This document shows positions 59,288 through 64,000 of a stretch of 64,000 nucleotides of DNA, one piece after another. The notes under the pieces were generated by a model that saw nothing but the letters and a program-made list of their open reading frames with translations, did not search any database and had not been told where the DNA came from. The first letter of the stretch is position 1. Each line of letters opens with the position of its first letter. This stretch comes from Flavobacterium cupriresistens. Its GTDB lineage: Bacteria > Bacteroidota > Bacteroidia > Flavobacteriales > Flavobacteriaceae. Location of the stretch: positions 3,472,001 to 3,536,000 of the forward strand of contig NZ_CP087134.1 in assembly GCF_020911925.1 (NCBI RefSeq). Reading direction: 5' to 3'. A program made the translations under genes and the position numbers.

Positions 59288-60523
59288 ATGAAAAAAGTAG
59301 GTATTGTTGGTGGTGGAATTATCGGTCTGTGTTCCGCTTATTATCTTGCTAAAGAAGGTTACGAAGTAGCTGTTTTTGATGAATCAGCGATGGAAGACGG
59401 TTGCTCGTACGGAAACGCGGGAATGATTGTGCCTTCTCATATTATCCCTCTGGCGCAACCCGGTATGATCGCACAGGGTATGAAATGGATGTTTGACAGT
59501 CAGAGTCCATTTTATGTAAAACCACGTTTAAATACCGATTTATTGAAATGGGGTTTACAGTTTTATAAACACGCGAATAAAAGTCATGTAGAAAGAGCCA
59601 TGCCCGCTTTACGAGATCTGTCTCTGTTAAGTAAAGAGTTGTATCAGGATTTCGCAAAAGAAAACAATTCTTTTTTTTACGAAGAAAAAGGACTTTTGAT
59701 GCTTTATAGAACTGATAAAGTAGAAGAAGAAATGTACCACGAAGGCAAAGAAGCCGAGCGTTTGGGGCTGGAGGTCAATTACCTTTCGAGAAGAGAGGTA
59801 GAAGCTTTAGAAACCGGAACTAAAACAGATGTAATTGGTGGCGTTCATTACAAAAGTGATGCACATTTGTATCCGCAGAAATTCATGAAGTTTATTAAAG
59901 AGGAACTAGTTCGTTTAAAAGTAGAAGTACACCAACATACGACCGTTAAAGATTTTGTTTTTGAAGGAAATAAGATCGCTAAAATAGGAACAAGTAAAGG
60001 TACTTTTGCAGTAGATGAAGTGGTATTGGCGGCAGGATCGTGGAGTCCTTCGTTGGCTAAAAAGTTAAATATTGGGATCTCAATTTTACCCGGAAAAGGA
60101 TATAGTTTTACATTGAAAGACAGAAGTCAAAAACCAAGTATTCCATCGATTTTATGCGAAGGAAAAGTGGCTGTAACTCCTATGAATAACGATATTCGTT
60201 TTGGTGGAACTATGGAAATTACACATACGGGAGATACTAAAATAAATGAAAACCGATTACGCGGAATTGTAACTAGTATCAACGATTTTTATCCCGACAT
60301 GCAGATCGAAATGCCAAAAGCAGAAGAGACCTGGTTTGGATTCCGCCCTTGCACACCATCCGGAATGCCGATCATTACAAAAGATAAAAAAATTGTAAAT
60401 TTGACACTAGCTACCGGACATGCCATGATGGGATTAAGTCTGGCACCGGCAACAGGAAAAATTGTAACCGAAATTATAGCCGGTAAAACGACTTCGGTAG
60501 ATACTAAGATGTTTCAAATTTAA
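59288..60523 (+). CDS. D-hydroxyproline dehydrogenase (FAD, DadA-like)
   Basis: 411 residues from ATG 59288 (MKKVGIVGGGIIGLCSAYYL); the frame is open further up to a TTG at 59255, but the dinucleotide site should be at the N-terminus. DAO-family flavoprotein: GxGxxG, SYGNAGMIVPSH, and C-terminal FRPCTPSGMPII and GHAMMGLSLAP. Oxidises cis-4-hydroxy-D-proline to pyrroline-4-hydroxy-2-carboxylate, passing electrons to the respiratory chain. Three bases separate it from the aminopeptidase gene. Confidence 0.9.
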   Translation: MKKVGIVGGGIIGLCSAYYLAKEGYEVAVFDESAMEDGCSYGNAGMIVPSHIIPLAQPGMIAQGMKWMFDSQSPFYVKPRLNTDLLKWGLQFYKHANKSHVERAMPALRDLSLLSKELYQDFAKENNSFFYEEKGLLMLYRTDKVEEEMYHEGKEAERLGLEVNYLSRREVEALETGTKTDVIGGVHYKSDAHLYPQKFMKFIKEELVRLKVEVHQHTTVKDFVFEGNKIAKIGTSKGTFAVDEVVLAAGSWSPSLAKKLNIGISILPGKGYSFTLKDRSQKPSIPSILCEGKVAVTPMNNDIRFGGTMEITHTGDTKINENRLRGIVTSINDFYPDMQIEMPKAEETWFGFRPCTPSGMPIITKDKKIVNLTLATGHAMMGLSLAPATGKIVTEIIAGKTTSVDTKMFQI

Positions 60524-60526
60524 AAT

Positions 60527-61828
60527 ATGAGATACGACTCAATTCCAGTTTCCTTATTCGAAAAGAATCGAAAAAGGTTTACTGATAAAATGCAAAAGAA
60601 TAGTTTGGCTATTCTGACTTCAAATGACGTGATGCCCAACAATGCAGACGATGTAATGGGTTTTGCACAAAACAATGATTTGTTTTACTTGTCCGGAATT
60701 GAACAGGATGAAACAATATTGGTTCTTTTTCCCGATGCTTTCAAAGAAGAGAATCGGGCTGTTTTGTTTGTGAAAGAAAGCAACGAGAACACCGTGCTTT
60801 GGGATGGTAATTTTTTAACAAAAGCAGAGGCCACCACTATTTCAGGCATCAAAAATGTAAAATGGATTGCAGAATTTGAAAAAACCTTGCAACTTTTTGC
60901 TTTTGAAGCTGATACCTTTTATTTAGGACACAACGAGCATATCAAAAGAATTACTGCCGGGATGCAAACCAGACAAGATCGAATGATTCAATGGTGCAAA
61001 GAAAAATATCCATTGCATCATTACGAACGTGCTGCAAAAATTACCCGTGATTTGCGACCAATAAAATCCGATGAAGAAATTGATCTGATTAAAAAAGCGA
61101 TTGCCATAAGTGTCAAAGGATTTCATGGAATTTTAAATGCTATTCAACCTAATATAAAAGAATACGAATTAGAAGCTGAATTGGCCTACGCCTCTGTAAA
61201 AAACGGAGGAACACGATCGGCATTTAAACCTATTGTTGCTTCCGGTAAAAATGCCTGTTCGCTTCATTACAATACAAACGATCAGGTTTGTGGTGAAGGT
61301 GAAATGGTTTTGGTTGATTTTGGAGTTTGTTATGCCAATTACAATTCAGATACCACGCGCTGTGTTCCCGTAAATGGCGTTTTCAGTCCAAGGCAAAAAG
61401 CAGTTTATGAAGCGGTTTTGCATTGTTTGAAAGAAGGATCGAAACTTTTGAAACCCGGAATATTGTCTAAGGATTATGAGCTCGAAATGGCAAAATTAAT
61501 CGAGGCAGAATTGCTTAAACTGGGTTTGATAACACAGGATGAAATTGCAAATCAGAATCCCGACAACCCCGCTTATAAAAAATATTTCATGCACGGTACT
61601 GCACACCACCTTGGTTTGGATGTGCATGATGTAGGCTTGTACTCGAGACCTTTTGAAAAAGGAATGGTACTGACTTGTGAACCCGGAATTTACATACCGG
61701 AAGAAGGAATTGGCTGTCGTTTAGAAAATGACTATCTGTTAACTGAAAACGGAAATATTAATTTGAGCGAAGCATTACCAATTGAAATCGCAGACATCGA
61801 AGGTTTAATAAAAAATAACAAACAATAA
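60527..61828 (+). CDS. pepP: Xaa-Pro aminopeptidase (M24B)
   Basis: 433 residues, no signal peptide, so cytosolic. Creatinase-type N-domain and a pita-bread C-domain with the five metal ligands: Asp in LVDFGVCY, Asp in NSDTTRCVP, His in HGTAHHLGLD, Glu in TCEPGIYIP and Glu in CRLENDYL. Cleaves the bond before a penultimate Pro or Hyp. In this operon it should free amino acids from imported Xaa-Hyp/Pro peptides, feeding the hydroxyproline pathway. One base separates its stop from the DPP IV start. Confidence 0.92.
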   Translation: MRYDSIPVSLFEKNRKRFTDKMQKNSLAILTSNDVMPNNADDVMGFAQNNDLFYLSGIEQDETILVLFPDAFKEENRAVLFVKESNENTVLWDGNFLTKAEATTISGIKNVKWIAEFEKTLQLFAFEADTFYLGHNEHIKRITAGMQTRQDRMIQWCKEKYPLHHYERAAKITRDLRPIKSDEEIDLIKKAIAISVKGFHGILNAIQPNIKEYELEAELAYASVKNGGTRSAFKPIVASGKNACSLHYNTNDQVCGEGEMVLVDFGVCYANYNSDTTRCVPVNGVFSPRQKAVYEAVLHCLKEGSKLLKPGILSKDYELEMAKLIEAELLKLGLITQDEIANQNPDNPAYKKYFMHGTAHHLGLDVHDVGLYSRPFEKGMVLTCEPGIYIPEEGIGCRLENDYLLTENGNINLSEALPIEIADIEGLIKNNKQ

Positions 61829-61829
61829 T

Positions 61830-63989
61830 ATGAAAAAGTACTTGATTCTTGTATTCTTTATCTGCACATCTGCTTTTGCTCAGAGCGATATTGATATAAA
61901 TGATCTGAATTGGTTGCCCGATTCCCATTCGTTTTGGGTAAACGAAAACAATAACCTGAAAATTTATGATGTTGATCAATTAGACAAACACACTACTATC
62001 TTAACTCAGAAACAGTTGTCTGAATCGGGTTTTAGCGGAGAAATTGAAGGTATAGTGTGGAATGCTGCAAAAACGAAAGTATTGCTGTATACCAATTCAA
62101 AAAAGGTATGGAGAGCCAATACAAGAGGTGATTATTGGTTTTTTGATCTGGCCACAGGAAAAGGAAGAAAGCTGGGTAAAAATCTGGAGGAGTCGTCTTT
62201 GATGTTTGCTAAATTTTCGCCTGATAATGAAAATGTAGCCTACGTTTCAAAACACAATATTTATCTTGAAAATCTACAAACTGAAAAAGTAACGCCACTG
62301 ACAACCGATGGAACCGATAAAATTATCAACGGAACATTTGATTGGGTGTATGAAGAAGAATTATCGGCAAGAGACGGTTTCAGATGGAGCCCTGATGGCA
62401 AAAGTATTGCTTTTTGGCGCGTGGATGCATCGGCGACCAAATTTCATTTGATGATTAATAATACCGATTCGTTATATCCGGTGGTAGTTCCTGTAGAATA
62501 CCCAAAAGCAGGAGAGCGACCTTCTTCTGTTAAAATCGGGACTATTGATATTACCTCATTACAAACCAATTGGTTAAATATTCCCGGTGAACCGGATAAT
62601 AATTATTTGGCTCGTATGCAATGGCTTACCAACCAATCGGTAATGGTAGTGCAGTTAAACCGCAATCAAAATCAGGCTACTATTTACAACTGTGATACAA
62701 AATCAGGTACAGCAAAGGTGGTTTACCAAGAAGAAGCAGCAGGATGGATTGATGTTTTTGATGTTTCTTCGGGTGTATACGATGGTTTTCCTTGTCATTT
62801 TGTTGATAATGGAAAAGCCTTTTTATGGAGTTCTGATGCAGACGGCTGGATGCATATCTATAAAATTAGTATGGATGGCAAGAAAAAAGAGCTTATCACA
62901 ACGGCTAATTTTGATGCCTATTTTATGGCTTATAATGATAAAACAAAAACGATCTATTATGAGTCAAGTCCGACAGATGCCACACAGCGCTATTTGTATG
63001 AAACGAATCTAAATTCAAAAAAGACAAAAAGAGTTACTCCGGATGCATTTGACGGAACAAATAAGTACCGTTTTTCTACAGATGCGATGTATGCAAGACA
63101 TCTCAATTCAAGCATAAATAGAGACTATAATATACGATTAGTAGCCTTGTCGGGACATAAAAAAATACTGCCAAAAGAAGCCGACACTTTTCAAGCTCCA
63201 AGAAGGAACTATTCGTTAGAAAAATTCAAAGTAACCACCGTTGATGGAATAGAAATGGATGGTATAATGGCAAAACCACTGGATTTTGACCCTTCAAAAA
63301 AATACCCTGTGTTTTTCTATGTTTATGGAGAGCCAATGGGAGCGGTTGCCAACGATACACCGTATTTTTATTCGCTTATAGCGCCATTAATTCCAAAAGG
63401 ATATATCGGTATAGCGATGGACAATAGAGGAACTCCTGTCATGAAAGGGACCCAATGGAGAAAGTCTATTTATAAAAACATCGGAATCATCAATACCCAC
63501 GATCAGGCAATGGCAGCAAAAGAAGTTATAAAGTGGAATTTTATTGATGCCGACAGAGTAGCGATTCACGGTTGGAGTGGTGGTGGAGCTGTAACCTTAA
63601 ATCTGATATTTCAATATCCGGAAATTTACAAAACGGGTATTGCAATTTCGGCAGTTGTAGACCAGCGCTTTTATGATAATATTTATACAGAGCGCTACAT
63701 GGGACTTCCTGAGGGTAATGAAGCAACCTATAAAAAAGCATCTCCTGTAACGTACGCTAAGAATCTAAAAGGAAATTTATTGTACATTCACGGAACAGGT
63801 GATGACAATGTGCATTACAAAAACGCTGAGGTTTTAATAAACGAATTGATCAAATACGATAAAATGTTTGATTTAATGATTTACCCGAACCGTTCGCACG
63901 ACATCGATGAAGGAGAAGGAACTACTAAACACTTAATGGATACTTTTGTGAGGTATATAGAAAAAAACTGCCCTCCCGGAGCAAAGTAA
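61830..63989 (+). CDS. Dipeptidyl peptidase IV (S9B)
   Basis: 719 residues, Sec signal (MKKYLILVFFICTSAFAQ). Beta-propeller domain with the Glu pair in DWVYEEELSARDGFRWS that binds the peptide N-terminus, then the alpha/beta hydrolase with Ser583 (HGWSGGG), Asp658 (HGTGDDNVH) and His690 (NRSHDID). Removes Xaa-Pro dipeptides in the periplasm. Length is typical. It is coupled (1-bp gap) to the aminopeptidase, so the two act in series on collagen-like peptides. Last gene in the window. Confidence 0.93.
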   Translation: MKKYLILVFFICTSAFAQSDIDINDLNWLPDSHSFWVNENNNLKIYDVDQLDKHTTILTQKQLSESGFSGEIEGIVWNAAKTKVLLYTNSKKVWRANTRGDYWFFDLATGKGRKLGKNLEESSLMFAKFSPDNENVAYVSKHNIYLENLQTEKVTPLTTDGTDKIINGTFDWVYEEELSARDGFRWSPDGKSIAFWRVDASATKFHLMINNTDSLYPVVVPVEYPKAGERPSSVKIGTIDITSLQTNWLNIPGEPDNNYLARMQWLTNQSVMVVQLNRNQNQATIYNCDTKSGTAKVVYQEEAAGWIDVFDVSSGVYDGFPCHFVDNGKAFLWSSDADGWMHIYKISMDGKKKELITTANFDAYFMAYNDKTKTIYYESSPTDATQRYLYETNLNSKKTKRVTPDAFDGTNKYRFSTDAMYARHLNSSINRDYNIRLVALSGHKKILPKEADTFQAPRRNYSLEKFKVTTVDGIEMDGIMAKPLDFDPSKKYPVFFYVYGEPMGAVANDTPYFYSLIAPLIPKGYIGIAMDNRGTPVMKGTQWRKSIYKNIGIINTHDQAMAAKEVIKWNFIDADRVAIHGWSGGGAVTLNLIFQYPEIYKTGIAISAVVDQRFYDNIYTERYMGLPEGNEATYKKASPVTYAKNLKGNLLYIHGTGDDNVHYKNAEVLINELIKYDKMFDLMIYPNRSHDIDEGEGTTKHLMDTFVRYIEKNCPPGAK

Positions 63990-64000
63990 GCTCAGATAGA

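Noticed and set aside
1..64000. CRISPR array, rRNA, tRNA or insertion sequence
   Set aside because: No regularly spaced identical repeats, no cloverleaf or rRNA-like stretch, and no transposase frame was seen on reading both strands by eye.

Overview
The window looks like a chromosomal segment of a Flavobacterium-type member of the Bacteroidota. The evidence is low G+C, TAnnTTTG promoter elements, SusC/SusD and many TonB-linked receptors, lipoproteins with a Cys soon after the signal, and short interspersed inverted repeats of the kind that litter flavobacterial genomes. No rRNA, tRNA, CRISPR or recognisable transposase was seen. The taxonomic call is inference.

Layout. 1-1728 (-): 5' part of a secreted M43 metalloprotease gene that runs off the left edge. 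2.3-11.6 kb (+): an iron/siderophore-type locus with TonB receptor, DUF4374 lipoprotein, secreted ankyrin protein, DUF2271 protein with an FMN-attachment motif, PepSY membrane reductase with flavodoxin and ferredoxin-reductase domains, and ApbE flavin transferase. Together they could carry electrons from NAD(P)H across the inner membrane to a covalently flavinylated periplasmic protein and on to an imported ferric complex. 12.1-18.6 kb (-): an island of eleven small unrelated genes (lipoproteins, secreted, membrane and cytosolic), separated by a degenerate ~70 bp repeat. It resembles an orphan immunity array of a polymorphic toxin system.

18.8-26.5 kb: trehalose locus with a LacI regulator (-), then divergent TonB receptor, MFS permease and GH37 trehalase of the fungal neutral-trehalase type with a Ca2+-loop-like motif. 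A tandem palindromic operator lies in the divergent region. 26.7-32.4 kb: Crp-like regulator, EmrE-like SMR pump, a lipoprotein pair (beta-propeller and metzincin-type protease), then a TetR / HMA-like small protein / MFS efflux operon.

32.9-48.5 kb: a mannoside/N-glycan utilisation locus with LacI regulator, SusC, SusD, GH2 beta-mannosidase (unusually short), two GH92 alpha-mannosidases, a GH125 exo-alpha-1,6-mannosidase with a Tat signal, and a ROK sugar kinase. Matching operators precede the regulator and susC. 49.3-53.5 kb: an outer-membrane barrel protein divergent from a LytS/LytTR two-component pair, a NodB deacetylase and a small anchored protein. 54.0-64.0 kb: AraC regulator and a complete trans-4-hydroxy-L-proline degradation set (epimerase, D-Hyp dehydrogenase, pyrroline-hydroxycarboxylate deaminase, alpha-ketoglutarate semialdehyde dehydrogenase), with a Pro-specific aminopeptidase and a DPP IV, as expected for growth on collagen peptides.

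Several short inverted-repeat families occupy the intergenic gaps, in two places nested inside one another.
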